Origin: Maricaulis virginensis
GTDB taxonomy: Bacteria > Pseudomonadota > Alphaproteobacteria > Caulobacterales > Maricaulaceae
Reading direction: 5' to 3'
DNA length: 64,000 nt
Assembly (NCBI RefSeq): GCF_027922185.1
Contig: NZ_BSFE01000005.1
Location: 1-64,000, forward strand
Positions 33,297 through 41,937 of the stretch are shown in pieces. Position numbers and translations under genes: made by a program. Below the pieces are notes generated by a model, which had not been told where the DNA came from, did not search any database, and worked only from the letters and a program-made list of their open reading frames with translations. The first letter of the stretch is position 1; each line of letters opens with the position of its first letter.

Positions 33297-34538
33297 TTGT
33301 CCTTCTGGTTCAACATCGTCCTCTGGAAACGCATTCTCCTGGCCCTCGCGCTCGGCGCCGTGGCCGGCTATTTCGCGGGTGACGCCGTCGAACACCTGCG
33401 CTGGATCGGCGATCTCTTCATCCGGCTGATCCGGATGCTGATCATCCCGCTCGTCTTCGTCACCCTGGTCTCGGGCGTGACGGCGATGAGCGATCCCAAA
33501 CGGCTCGGCTCGATCGGCGGCAAGGCGATCGCGCTCTATCTCGCCACCACCCTGTTCGCGATCCTGCTGGGTCTGGCGCTGGCGGCCGGGCTGCGGCCGG
33601 GCGACGGGATCGACCTGTCCGGGGCGACGCCGCAGGAACTGTCCGAGCCGATGGGACTGACCGAACGCCTGCTGGCGATCGTGCCGGAAAATCCGTTTGC
33701 CGCCTTCGCCCAGGGTGACCTGCTGGCTGTGATCTTCTTCGCGCTGATGACCGGGACCGGCATCCTGATCGGCGGGGAAAAGACGAAAGCGCTCAAATCC
33801 GCCTTCGACGCAGGCGCCGAGACCATGCTGAACGTCACCGGCATCGTCATGGAATTCGCGCCCTTCGGGGTCTTTGCCCTGGTCGCCTGGGTGATGGGCA
33901 CGAGCGGGCTCAGCGCCTTTGCCAATCTCTTCGTTCTGGCCGTGACCGTGGTGGCAGGCTGTTTCCTGCACATTGTCATCACGCACGCCCTGTTCGTGAA
34001 ATTCCTCGCCCGCCTGCCGGTCATTCCCTTCCTGGGCGGGGTGCGCGAGGCCCAGCTGGTCGCCTTCTCCACCTCGTCGAGCTCGGCGACCCTGCCCTCC
34101 ACCCTGTCGGCGGCCGAGCACAATCTGGGCATCAAGCCCGCCGTCGCCTCGTCCATCCTGCCGCTGGGCGCGACCGTGAACATGGACGGTACGGCGCTCT
34201 ATGTGGCCATCGTGGCTGTCTTCGCAGCCCAGGCCTTCGGCATTCCGCTGGAGCTGCAGGACTATCTGCTGATCGCGCTGACCACCACGCTGGTGTCGAT
34301 CGGTACAGCCTCGGTGCCGTCCGCCTCGCTCTTCCTGATCGCCGCCGTGCTGCAGACGATCGGCATGACACCGGAGCAGATCGCCCTTGTGGTCGGCTTC
34401 ATCCTGCCCTTCGACCGCATTCTCGACATGACCCGCACCGTCACCAACGTCACCGGCGACCTCTGCGTCGCCACCGTCGTCGGGCGCTGGGAGGGCGAGA
34501 TCGACGAAGAGGTCTACCGGGCCAAGCCGGTCGAATAA
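33297..34538 (+). CDS. Dicarboxylate/amino acid:cation symporter (DAACS family)
   Basis: A 413-residue inner-membrane symporter of the GltP/DctA/Glt(Ph) family. Eight helices and the two re-entrant hairpins are recognisable: the HP1 motif AFSTSSSSATLPSTL (serine-rich), then LPLGATVNMDGTALY in TM7 (NMDGT) and the HP2/TM8 region ending FDRILDMTRTVTNVTGD with the substrate-binding DMxRT. The start codon is TTG at 33297, with GAGGA eight bases upstream and only three bases after the deacylase stop. No ATG is possible without losing TM1. In this operon it probably imports glutamate/aspartate or a D-isomer released in the periplasm. Confidence 0.93.
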   Translation: MSFWFNIVLWKRILLALALGAVAGYFAGDAVEHLRWIGDLFIRLIRMLIIPLVFVTLVSGVTAMSDPKRLGSIGGKAIALYLATTLFAILLGLALAAGLRPGDGIDLSGATPQELSEPMGLTERLLAIVPENPFAAFAQGDLLAVIFFALMTGTGILIGGEKTKALKSAFDAGAETMLNVTGIVMEFAPFGVFALVAWVMGTSGLSAFANLFVLAVTVVAGCFLHIVITHALFVKFLARLPVIPFLGGVREAQLVAFSTSSSSATLPSTLSAAEHNLGIKPAVASSILPLGATVNMDGTALYVAIVAVFAAQAFGIPLELQDYLLIALTTTLVSIGTASVPSASLFLIAAVLQTIGMTPEQIALVVGFILPFDRILDMTRTVTNVTGDLCVATVVGRWEGEIDEEVYRAKPVE

Positions 34539-34575
34539 CCGCGTACCCAATCCGACAATCCAGGGGACAACCGCC

Positions 34576-36342
34576 ATGATGCCGTTTCTTCGTACGCTCT
34601 GCACCGCCACCCTGTGTGCCGCGACGCTCCTTCCGGCCGCGACCGGTCCGGCGGCTGCCCAGTCCTCGCTGCTCGACTATGACAGCATCGTCCATCCGGT
34701 CGTCGACGAGGACGGGATGGTGGTCAGCCAGAACGAGATTGCCAGCCGTGTCGGTGCAGAAATCCTCGCGGCCGGCGGTAACGCCGTCGACGCGGCCATC
34801 GCCACCGGCTTCGCACTCGCCGTCACCCTGCCGCGCGCCGGCAATCTGGGCGGCAGCGGCTACATGCTGGTCTATATCGCCGAGGAAGACCGGGTCCTGG
34901 CACTCGACTACCGTTCGGCCGCACCGGCCGCCGCGACTGTCGAGATGTTTCTCGACCGTCGCGGGCGGATCAATGACGCGGCCAATTACGGCCATCGCGC
35001 CGCCGCCGTCCCGGGAACCGTCGCCGGCTTCGCCGCGGTGCACGAACGGTACGGGGTGTTACCCTGGGCGGACCTTATTGCACCCGCTATGTCACTCGCA
35101 CAGGACGGTATTGTCGTCTCAAGGGATCTCTCCGAAGCCCTGCAATGGGGCGAGCGGCGCCTGTCGAGTTCCGACGCCGCCCGGTCCGCCTTCTTCCATG
35201 CCGACGGCAGCCCCTATCAGTTCGGCGAGCGGCTGGTTCAGCCCGACCTCGCCTGGACGCTGCAGCGGCTGATGACGGCCGGCCCACGCGATTTCTACGA
35301 GGGCGAGATAGCCCAACGGATTGTCGCGGACATGGAGCGCAATGGCGGGCTGATCTCGATGGAGGATCTTGCGGCGTATGAAGCGCAATGGCGTGAACCG
35401 ATCCGCACGACCTATCGCGGTCATGAGGTCGTGACCATGCCACCGTCGAGCTCGGGCGGGATCGCCCTGCTCCAGATGCTCAACATGCTGGAACATTTCA
35501 ATCTCTCGGCGATGGGTGCGAACAGTGCCGCGACGCTGCACACCCTGTCGGAAGTGATGCAGCTTGCCTATGCCGACCGCACGCAATATCTGGGGGATCC
35601 GGACTATGTGCAGGTGCCGGTCGAGACGCTGATCTCCAAGGCCTATGCAGAGGAACGGGTCAGCCACGTTTCCCGCACGTCGGCATCGCCGGCCAGCGCC
35701 GTCTCGCCGGGCGATCCGCTCGCCTTCGAAAGTCCGGATACCACGCATTTCTCGGTTGCCGATTCCGCCGGCAATGTCGTCTCCAACACCTATACGCTGG
35801 GCTCGTCCTTCGGGTCGGGCGCCCTTGTCGAGGGGGCCGGTTTCCTGCTGGACAACCAGATGAAGAATTTCGCCCTGCGCTCGCATCTCAATGATGTGCG
35901 CGGGATGCAGTCGAATGTCGCGAACCGGCTGGAGCCGGGCAAGCGCATGACGTCCAGCATGACGCCCACCATCGTGTTCCGCGATGGCGAGCCCTATCTC
36001 GTTGTCGGCACGCCGGGCGGTTCCACCATCATCAATACGGTGCTGCAGGTGATCCTGAACGTGATCGACCACGACATGAATATTGCCGAGGCCGTGCAGG
36101 CGCCGCGCATTCACCAGAACTGGTATCCCGATGAGCTGGAAGTGGAGCCCGGCCTGTCGATCGACACGCTGCGCCTGCTGGGCAGCCTGGGCCACGAGAT
36201 CGAGTTCTCCGACACGATCGGCAGCGCCCAGTGCATCCGCATTGCGGACGGAGTGTTCGAGGGCGCGGCGGATCCGCGGCGTCCCGACGCCCGGGCGGCC
36301 GGGGTCAGAAATGTCGGCACCCTGCCAGGCTATCGCTGGTAG
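34576..36342 (+). CDS. ggt: Gamma-glutamyltransferase, periplasmic
   Basis: A 588-residue N-terminal nucleophile hydrolase with a signal peptide ending AAAQ. It cleaves gamma-glutamyl bonds (glutathione, gamma-glutamyl peptides). Self-cleavage would occur before Thr389 in SPDTTHFSVAD, the new N-terminal nucleophile, with NTYTLGSSFGSG following. The large subunit has AVDAAIATGFALAV and the gamma-glutamyl-binding DYRSAAP (Arg). The late GTPGGSTIINTV is the family GG loop. The last plus-strand gene of the receptor-deacylase-symporter operon, 37 bases downstream, and convergent with ridA. It may supply glutamate for the symporter. Confidence 0.94.
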   Translation: MMPFLRTLCTATLCAATLLPAATGPAAAQSSLLDYDSIVHPVVDEDGMVVSQNEIASRVGAEILAAGGNAVDAAIATGFALAVTLPRAGNLGGSGYMLVYIAEEDRVLALDYRSAAPAAATVEMFLDRRGRINDAANYGHRAAAVPGTVAGFAAVHERYGVLPWADLIAPAMSLAQDGIVVSRDLSEALQWGERRLSSSDAARSAFFHADGSPYQFGERLVQPDLAWTLQRLMTAGPRDFYEGEIAQRIVADMERNGGLISMEDLAAYEAQWREPIRTTYRGHEVVTMPPSSSGGIALLQMLNMLEHFNLSAMGANSAATLHTLSEVMQLAYADRTQYLGDPDYVQVPVETLISKAYAEERVSHVSRTSASPASAVSPGDPLAFESPDTTHFSVADSAGNVVSNTYTLGSSFGSGALVEGAGFLLDNQMKNFALRSHLNDVRGMQSNVANRLEPGKRMTSSMTPTIVFRDGEPYLVVGTPGGSTIINTVLQVILNVIDHDMNIAEAVQAPRIHQNWYPDELEVEPGLSIDTLRLLGSLGHEIEFSDTIGSAQCIRIADGVFEGAADPRRPDARAAGVRNVGTLPGYRW

Positions 36343-36369
36343 GGCGCCGACAGGCGGGAGGGTCGGGGA

Positions 36370-36726
36370 TCAGCCCTTGTGGGCGATGGCTTCGATCTCG
36401 ATCAGCGCGTCGCCGGCCAGCAGGCCGGAAACAACCGTCGAACGGGTCGGGAAGGGTTCGGCGAAACGCGCGCGATAAACGGCGTTGAACTCACCCGCCA
36501 GCGCGGCATCGGTCAGCCAGACCGTGGTCTTGACGACATCGTCGAGCGTCATGTCGTGCCGGGCGAGAACCGCGGCCAGATTGTCGATGGCCCGGCTTGC
36601 CTGTTCGGTGATCCCGCCGGCGACCATTTTCCCGTCATCGCCGCGCGGCAGCTGGCCGGATATGAACAGCAGGCCCGCTGCTTCCCGTGTGGGGCTAAGG
36701 GGTGGCGGCAAGGGTTTTGAGGTCAT
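36370..36726 (-). CDS. RidA family enamine/imine deaminase
   Basis: A 118-residue Rid/YER057c/UK114-like protein that hydrolyses reactive 2-imino/enamino acids. Signature pieces: LLFISGQLPRGDDG, NLAAVLARHDMTLDDVVKTT, the Arg in FPTRSTVVSG that binds the imino-acid carboxylate in characterised RidA, and the C-terminal ALIEIEAIA. It overlaps the 3' end of dadA by 32 bases and is co-transcribed with it. This makes sense because D-amino-acid dehydrogenase releases 2-imino acids that RidA converts to 2-oxo acids. AAGGA lies upstream of the ATG at 36726. Confidence 0.9.
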   Translation of the reverse strand: MTSKPLPPPLSPTREAAGLLFISGQLPRGDDGKMVAGGITEQASRAIDNLAAVLARHDMTLDDVVKTTVWLTDAALAGEFNAVYRARFAEPFPTRSTVVSGLLAGDALIEIEAIAHKG

Positions 36727-37972
36727 GAGGGGCGTGTCCTTCTGATACCGGGTCGAAATCGGGTGCAATCTGGCGGGCAAGCCGCTCGCCGGACCCCATC
36801 GCCAGGGTCCAGCCCAGCATGCCGTGCCCGACATTGTAGGCGAGCGCCGGGCCGGCCTGTCCGATGCAGGGCAGGGAGTTCGGCGTCATCGGCCGCAGTC
36901 CGGCCCAGAAGCTCGAAGCGTCATCAAAGGCGGCAGCCTGTGGCAGAGAGGCCCTTGCGTGCTGTAGCAGCGTGTTGAGCCGGGCCGGGTCCGGATCGGC
37001 CGAGCGCCAGCCGAGATCGGCCAGTCCCGCGACGCGGATGCGGCCGTCGAGCCGGGTAAAGACAAGCCGCCGTGTCGTATCCGTCAGGCTGACCGTCGGC
37101 GCGGCTTCACCGGGCGGGGCGGTCAGCGAGTAGCCCTTCATCGGCATGACCGGGATCGAGACGCCGAAGGGGCGCAGCAGGCGGCGCGCATCGGCACCGG
37201 CGCACACGACGGCCATGTCGGCCTTCACAGCCTGGCCGTCGGTACACAGGAGCGCCTCGCCCGATGCCGTGCTGACCTCGCTGACGGTCGCGTCGAAGAT
37301 TACCCGCACGCCGTAGCGCGCCTGCAGCAGCTCCAGCATGTTGCTGGAAAAGCGGAACGAGTCGCCGACGGCTTCATCAGGCGTGTAGATGATGCCGACC
37401 GCCCTGTCCGGCGCCGCATCGAGCGCCGGTTCGATCGCGCGGGCTTCGTCAAAGCTCAGGGCCTGCTGGGCCGCCGGCCCGACATTCTTCATCCCCATCA
37501 CGCGGCGCGCCGCAGCGAAGGCGGCTTCGGTGTGATAGAGGTGCATCTTGCCGCGCACCGCATAGCCGAAATCAAGATCGTGAGTGGCCAGCAGGCTGGC
37601 CATCTGCAGCCGGGACTCCAGTCCCAGTTCGAGGGCTGCAAGCGTGTTGCGCTTGAACCGCCCGGCTGTGCAGTTGCGCAGAAAGGCCAGCAGCCAGCGC
37701 AGATAGTCCGGGTCGAGGCTCAACCGCATGCGGAAGGCTTCGCTGCGGCCGAGAAGCAGGCCGGGCATGTCACGGAACAGGCGCGGATTGGCGAGGGCGT
37801 CCGTGTAGAGATAGCTCAGCTGAGCCCCGTTCGCGTAGGACGCGCCGCGGCCGGCGGACTCGCGGCCGTCGATCACCGTAACATCCAGCCCGCGCCGCGC
37901 CAGGGCATAGGCGGTCGCCACACCGACGACGCCGGCACCGATAATGGCAACGGATTTCAGCGTGCGCGTCAT
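36695..37972 (-). CDS. dadA: D-amino-acid dehydrogenase, DadA-like
   Basis: A 425-residue FAD-dependent oxidoreductase of the DAO/DadA family. The N-terminal dinucleotide fold is VAIIGAGVVGVATAYALARR ending at VTVIDGRE, followed by the DadA-typical SYANGAQLSYLY (family pattern A-N-x-G-x-L/Q-S) and late FWAGLRPMTPNSLPCIG and YNVGHGMLGWTL. It oxidises D-amino acids to imino acids, passing electrons to the quinone pool. First gene of the dadA-ridA unit, convergent with the receptor-deacylase-symporter-ggt operon. I infer that the two units form one D-amino-acid catabolic locus. Confidence 0.92.
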   Translation of the reverse strand: MTRTLKSVAIIGAGVVGVATAYALARRGLDVTVIDGRESAGRGASYANGAQLSYLYTDALANPRLFRDMPGLLLGRSEAFRMRLSLDPDYLRWLLAFLRNCTAGRFKRNTLAALELGLESRLQMASLLATHDLDFGYAVRGKMHLYHTEAAFAAARRVMGMKNVGPAAQQALSFDEARAIEPALDAAPDRAVGIIYTPDEAVGDSFRFSSNMLELLQARYGVRVIFDATVSEVSTASGEALLCTDGQAVKADMAVVCAGADARRLLRPFGVSIPVMPMKGYSLTAPPGEAAPTVSLTDTTRRLVFTRLDGRIRVAGLADLGWRSADPDPARLNTLLQHARASLPQAAAFDDASSFWAGLRPMTPNSLPCIGQAGPALAYNVGHGMLGWTLAMGSGERLARQIAPDFDPVSEGHAPHDLKTLAATP

Positions 37973-38190
37973 GCCGCGTTTGGTCCCGCTTGTCTTGTGC
38001 GGGCAGGGGCCGGTCCGGGTGGCCGGCTGTCAGGACATGAGCACGCGTGCATGGTTCTTTCCGGCACGGGGTTGAAGCATATCCAGACCATAGAAAGTGC
38101 GCCGTGTCTTCGGCCACTTCATATTCGGACAGGGGCCATAACGCCGGTGCATACCCCCGCCTGAAACGCCTGCTCAGGCCTGTCCGGACG

Positions 38191-38562
38191 CTAGTGCCGG
38201 TGTGCGGGGCGGCCGGCTGAGGTCAGCCAGGCGGCGCCGTGCGACAGGGCCAGGCTGCTGGCGCCGGTGACGGTGACGACGCGTTCGGTCAGTTCGGAAA
38301 TCCCGGCCAGCGCGCCGAAGAAGAGCAGGGCCAGGCCCGTCACGGCCAGCCCCCGCAGGGCGATGCCGCGCATGCCGCCCGGCCAGCGCCGCATGGCGTT
38401 GAGACTGACCAGAAGCGCCAGACCTGCCAGGGCGAGGTGGATACGCTCATCCTCCATCCAGACCAGCGCCGGCCCCAGCGAAATGAGGAAGGGCAGCGCC
38501 AGGCAATGCACAAGGCAGAGGCCCGAAAGGGCGATCCCGGCGGCATCCTGAGTGCGGCGCAT
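38191..38562 (-). CDS. MerC domain membrane protein
   Basis: A 123-residue inner-membrane protein with four hydrophobic segments. The MerC-type start GIALSGLCLVHCLALP contains the paired cysteines (C-x3-H-C) of the first helix. The ATG at 38562 matches the family and has GGGAG upstream; another ATG at 38592 also has a good site and would add ten residues. The His-containing tail SAGRPAHRH ends it. MerC-domain proteins in alphaproteobacteria often sit next to Zur sites and zinc genes rather than mercury genes. Here it diverges from a ZrgA-like zinc gene across a Zur-like dyad, so zinc handling is more likely. Confidence 0.82.
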   Translation of the reverse strand: MRRTQDAAGIALSGLCLVHCLALPFLISLGPALVWMEDERIHLALAGLALLVSLNAMRRWPGGMRGIALRGLAVTGLALLFFGALAGISELTERVVTVTGASSLALSHGAAWLTSAGRPAHRH

Positions 38563-38618
38563 GCGTTTTCTCCCGGGTAACGAAAATGACATGAGCGGCC
38601 CTCTTGAACGCTCTTTGT

Positions 38619-38631
38619 GTTATATAATAAC
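38619..38631. promoter_or_regulatory. Zur-like box between MerC and ZrgA-like genes
   Basis: GTTAT-ATA-ATAAC, a five-bp dyad with a three-base centre resembling the TGTTATA..TATAACA type of Zur site, in an AT-rich patch of the divergent gap. The neighbouring zinc-type genes support the assignment. Confidence 0.6.
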
Positions 38632-38683
38632 GTATCGAAATGTGATCAACGGCAGGTCTGCCGAATTCGCAGGGAGATATGCA

Positions 38684-39253
38684 GTGGGACCGGATATTCT
38701 GATGCTTGCCGGCGCCGTATTGGCCTCGTCAGGGCTACATACGGGCGACACAGGTGCCACACAGACCCCACATAGCGATCACGATGCGCACCCTGATCAC
38801 GCGGATCATGACGGGCATGAGGGACACGCGGCCCATGTCCACGGGGTCGGCCATCTGGGCGTCGCTATCGATGCCGATGGGCGGGTCGAGGCCGAGTTCG
38901 AGACGCCGGGCTATAATCTCTTCGGTTTCGAGCGCGAGCCGCGCGATGCGGACGAGGCGCGCCTCGTCAGCGAGGCCCGGTCCAGCCTCTTGGCCGAAGG
39001 CGTGGTTCTGCGGCTCGATCGCGATGCCGGCTGCGCCTATCTGGGCGGCGAGATCGCCGATACCGGCTATCACGATATCCGGGTGACCTACCGGTTCGAC
39101 TGCGCGCAACCGCAACGTCTGCGCCGGATCGGTACGGGTGTCTTCGAGGTGTTCGAACGGTTCGAGACGATCGAGGCGGTGCTGGTGTCACCGGACCGGC
39201 AGATCGGCCTCGATCTGACGCCGTCAGCCCCGGACCATCGTCTGGCACCATGA
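38684..39253 (+). CDS. ZrgA-like (DUF2796) zinc-binding periplasmic protein
   Basis: A 189-residue exported protein. A GTG at 38684 with AGGGAG seven bases before it gives a short signal peptide (GPDILMLAGAVLASSG); a later ATG at 38702 has no site. The mature N-terminus is a metal sponge: HSDHDAHPDHADHDGHEGHA. The rest is the DUF2796 fold (FETPGYNLFGFEREP..., YHDIRVTYRFDCAQP). In Vibrio, ZrgA is the periplasmic part of the Zur-controlled ZrgABCDE zinc importer; here the next genes are the matching ABC ATPase, permease and DUF3299 protein with ATGA overlaps. Zinc uptake is a firm inference. Confidence 0.85.
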   Translation: MGPDILMLAGAVLASSGLHTGDTGATQTPHSDHDAHPDHADHDGHEGHAAHVHGVGHLGVAIDADGRVEAEFETPGYNLFGFEREPRDADEARLVSEARSSLLAEGVVLRLDRDAGCAYLGGEIADTGYHDIRVTYRFDCAQPQRLRRIGTGVFEVFERFETIEAVLVSPDRQIGLDLTPSAPDHRLAP

Positions 39254-39951
39254 CGGTACCGGCTGTCCGTATCCGCGACCTGGTTTTCGCCTGGCCCGGC
39301 GGGCCGGCGGTGCTGGAGATCGACCGGTTCGAGATGGCCGCCGGAGAGGCGGTCTTCCTCGCCGGGGCGTCGGGCAGCGGCAAGAGCACGCTGCTCGGCC
39401 TGATCGCCGGGATCACGCCCTGCCGCGAGGGCGAGGTTTGCGTCCTGGGCACGCGCATGGATCCGGCCCGTCCCGCCCGGCGCGATGCCCTGCGCGCGGC
39501 GCAACTGGGGATCGTCTTCCAGCTGTTCAATCTCGTGCCCTATCTCAGCCCGCTGGAGAATGTCCTTCTGCCGCTGCGCTTTTCGGCGGCGCGGGCTGAG
39601 CGCTTGAAGCAGGACGGGACGGACGCGCACACCGAGGCGCGCCGCCTGCTCGACGCGCTGGGGCTGGATGCCGGCAGCCTGACCCGCCGGGTCACGGCGT
39701 TGAGTGTGGGACAGCAACAGCGTGTGGCGGCAGCCCGGGCGCTGATCGGCCGGCCGGGCCTGGTCATCGCGGACGAGCCGACCTCGGCGCTCGACCAGGA
39801 TGCCCGCGACGCCTTCCTCTCCCTGCTGACCGCGGAGTGCCGCAAGTCCGGCGCCGCGCTGCTGTTCGTCAGCCATGACCGCACCCTGGCGGAGCGGTTC
39901 GACCGGCAGATCGAACTCGCTGCCATCAATCCCGCGAGGCAGGCGGCATGA
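39250..39951 (+). CDS. ABC transporter ATPase (LolD/MacB type) of the zinc locus
   Basis: A 233-residue ATPase. Walker A is GASGSGKSTLLG, the Q loop VFQLFNLVPYLSP, the signature LSVGQQQRVAAARAL, Walker B LVIADEPTSALD, and the H-loop His is in FVSHDRTL. It belongs to the LolD/MacB-like class that pairs with FtsX-type permeases. The ATG overlaps the ZrgA-like stop and its own stop overlaps the permease start (ATGA both times), showing one tightly coupled operon. Confidence 0.93.
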   Translation: MTVPAVRIRDLVFAWPGGPAVLEIDRFEMAAGEAVFLAGASGSGKSTLLGLIAGITPCREGEVCVLGTRMDPARPARRDALRAAQLGIVFQLFNLVPYLSPLENVLLPLRFSAARAERLKQDGTDAHTEARRLLDALGLDAGSLTRRVTALSVGQQQRVAAARALIGRPGLVIADEPTSALDQDARDAFLSLLTAECRKSGAALLFVSHDRTLAERFDRQIELAAINPARQAA

Positions 39952-41207
39952 GTGCGTCGCTTCTCACCCTGGCCTGGAAGAGCCTGGCCAATCGCGGTGT
40001 CTCGGTGGCGTTGACGATCCTGTCCATCGTGCTCGCCGTAATGCTGTTTCTGGGCGTGGAGAAGATCCGCACCGGTGTGCGGGCCAGCTTCGATTCCACT
40101 ATTTCGGATACTGATCTTATCGTCGGCGCGCGCGGCGGGGCGATCAATCTCCTGCTCTATTCGGTCTTCCGCCTGGGCGATCCGACCGCGAATATCGGCT
40201 GGGACACGTATCAGCTGATCGCCTCGGCGCCGGATGTCGACTGGACCGTTCCCATTTCCCTGGGCGACAGTCATCGCGGCTACCGGGTCGTGGGCACGAC
40301 ACAGGCCTATTTCGAGCACTACCGCTATGGCCGCAGCCAGCCGCTGACGCTGGCCGACGGCCGGGTCTTCGACGGAACCCATGAGGTGGTGCTGGGCGCG
40401 GAAGTGGCCCGCCAGCTCGACTATGGCCTGGGCGGCTTCATCCGGCTGTCGCACGGGATCGGCGATGTCAGCTTTGCCGAACATTCAGGCCATGATTTCG
40501 AGATTGTCGGCATTCTCGCGCCCACCGGCACGCCCGTGGACCGGTCTGTCCATGTCTCGCTGGAGAGTATCGAGGCGATTCACGCCGGCTGGGAGAGTGG
40601 CGCGCCACCGTCCGGGCAGGCGGTGCGCGAGACCTCCGATCCCGGCACGCTCGAGCCCGACAGCATCACGGCGATCCTGGTCGGGGTGAGCTCGCCGATC
40701 CGGGTTCTGGGGCTGCAAAGGCAGATCAACACCTATCGGGGCGAGGCGCTGAGCGCGATCATGCCGGGCGTGGCACTGTCACAGCTCTGGCAGGTGATCG
40801 GGGCCGGCGAGACGGCCTTCAAGGCGATCTCGCTGCTGGTCGTCGTGGTCGGCATGACCGGCATCCTCACCGCCCTGTCGGCCGGGCTCAACGAGCGCCG
40901 CCGCGAGATGGCGGTGTTGCGGGCGACGGGTGCGCGGCCGCGCGATATCTTTGCCCTGCTGATCCTGGAAGCCGCTTCGCTGGCGGCCGCCGGCGCCGTG
41001 ATCGGCATTCTCCTGGCGCAGGTCGGCTTTGCCGTCATCGCCCGCAGCGTGGCCGCGCGCTACGGCCTCGACCTGGCCGGCGGGCCGGGCCTGACCGAAA
41101 TCCTTGTCCTCGGGGCCGTCACCCTGGCCGGCGCGCTGCTGGGCGCCTGGCCGGCCTGGCGGGCACAGCGCAATGCGCTGGCCGACGGCCTGTCCATCCG
41201 CTTGTGA
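39948..41207 (+). CDS. FtsX/MacB-type ABC permease of the zinc locus
   Basis: A 419-residue permease. The N-terminal helix (VALTILSIVLAVMLFLGV) is followed by a large periplasmic domain (residues about 45-280) and three C-terminal helices with the FtsX core LSAGLNERRREMAVLRATGA. It lacks the His-rich channel of ZnuB, consistent with the separate Zrg family. It overlaps the ATPase gene by four bases and is followed after eight bases by a DUF3299 lipoprotein. Together they make a non-ZnuABC zinc import system; the exact mechanism of such systems is unsettled. Confidence 0.88.
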   Translation: MSASLLTLAWKSLANRGVSVALTILSIVLAVMLFLGVEKIRTGVRASFDSTISDTDLIVGARGGAINLLLYSVFRLGDPTANIGWDTYQLIASAPDVDWTVPISLGDSHRGYRVVGTTQAYFEHYRYGRSQPLTLADGRVFDGTHEVVLGAEVARQLDYGLGGFIRLSHGIGDVSFAEHSGHDFEIVGILAPTGTPVDRSVHVSLESIEAIHAGWESGAPPSGQAVRETSDPGTLEPDSITAILVGVSSPIRVLGLQRQINTYRGEALSAIMPGVALSQLWQVIGAGETAFKAISLLVVVVGMTGILTALSAGLNERRREMAVLRATGARPRDIFALLILEAASLAAAGAVIGILLAQVGFAVIARSVAARYGLDLAGGPGLTEILVLGAVTLAGALLGAWPAWRAQRNALADGLSIRL

Positions 41208-41215
41208 GGTCCATC

Positions 41216-41926
41216 ATGTCTTCCATCCGCATCTACCTGCTTCCCGTTCTTCTGCTCGCCGCCTGTGGCGCCAGTCCCAGCGGTGCCGACGCCTCGCCCG
41301 GCACCGAAGCCGCGGCGGCGGGCAGTTCCCGGACAGCAGAGGCCGTGCAGCCGGAACCGCAGGACGTAGAGGCCGAGGAGCCTGCCGAGCCCGAAGAGCA
41401 GGCGGCCGCCACTGCGGACGACGAAGCGCCGCTGCGGGCAACACCGCCGCCGCCCGGTCCGGACTTTCCGCCGCCGGACGAGAATGGCGTCATCACCATC
41501 AACTGGGACGATCTCCTGCCGGAAGGCGAGCTGGAGCGGATCGAACAGCTTTACAATTCGGCCTATGCGACGATGGAGATCAATCATTTCGGCGGCCAGA
41601 TGCAGCAGATCGGCACGTTCAATGTCGAGCCGGCGCTGATCGGCCAGACGGTGCGCATGCCCGGCTTCATCCTGCCGCTGGATTATCAGCCCGGCGGCGC
41701 GATCGACGAATTCCTGCTGGTGCCCTATTTCGGCGCCTGCATTCACACCCCGCCGCCGCCGCCCAACCAGATCGTCTATGTCACGCTGGACGAACCGCTG
41801 CGGGTCGAGCGCTTGTGGGATCCGGTCTGGGTGACAGGCGAGCTGTCCTCGGACCGGCATATGAACGGGCTGGGCGATGCCGCCTACACAATGCGCCTGA
41901 TCAGCCACGAGCCCTATCGGGACTAA
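41216..41926 (+). CDS. DUF3299 lipoprotein of the zinc locus
   Basis: A 236-residue lipoprotein (lipobox LLLAAC). A long Ala/Glu/Pro-rich linker (residues about 20-95) leads into a DUF3299 domain: IGQTVRMPGFILPLD, then FLLVPYFGACIHTPPPPPNQ with a conserved Cys-x-His-Thr that may bind metal, and WVTGELS. DUF3299 proteins accompany the Zrg-type ABC genes in Vibrio and others. GAGG lies seven bases before the ATG. As the last gene of the operon it probably acts at the outer face of the inner membrane or in the periplasm in zinc capture; its function is not known biochemically. Confidence 0.85.
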   Translation: MSSIRIYLLPVLLLAACGASPSGADASPGTEAAAAGSSRTAEAVQPEPQDVEAEEPAEPEEQAAATADDEAPLRATPPPPGPDFPPPDENGVITINWDDLLPEGELERIEQLYNSAYATMEINHFGGQMQQIGTFNVEPALIGQTVRMPGFILPLDYQPGGAIDEFLLVPYFGACIHTPPPPPNQIVYVTLDEPLRVERLWDPVWVTGELSSDRHMNGLGDAAYTMRLISHEPYRD

Positions 41927-41937
41927 TCCAAGGCGCC

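Noticed and set aside
38191..38592. Mercury resistance locus because of MerC
   Set aside because: No merR, merA, merP or merT; the neighbours are zinc-type genes.
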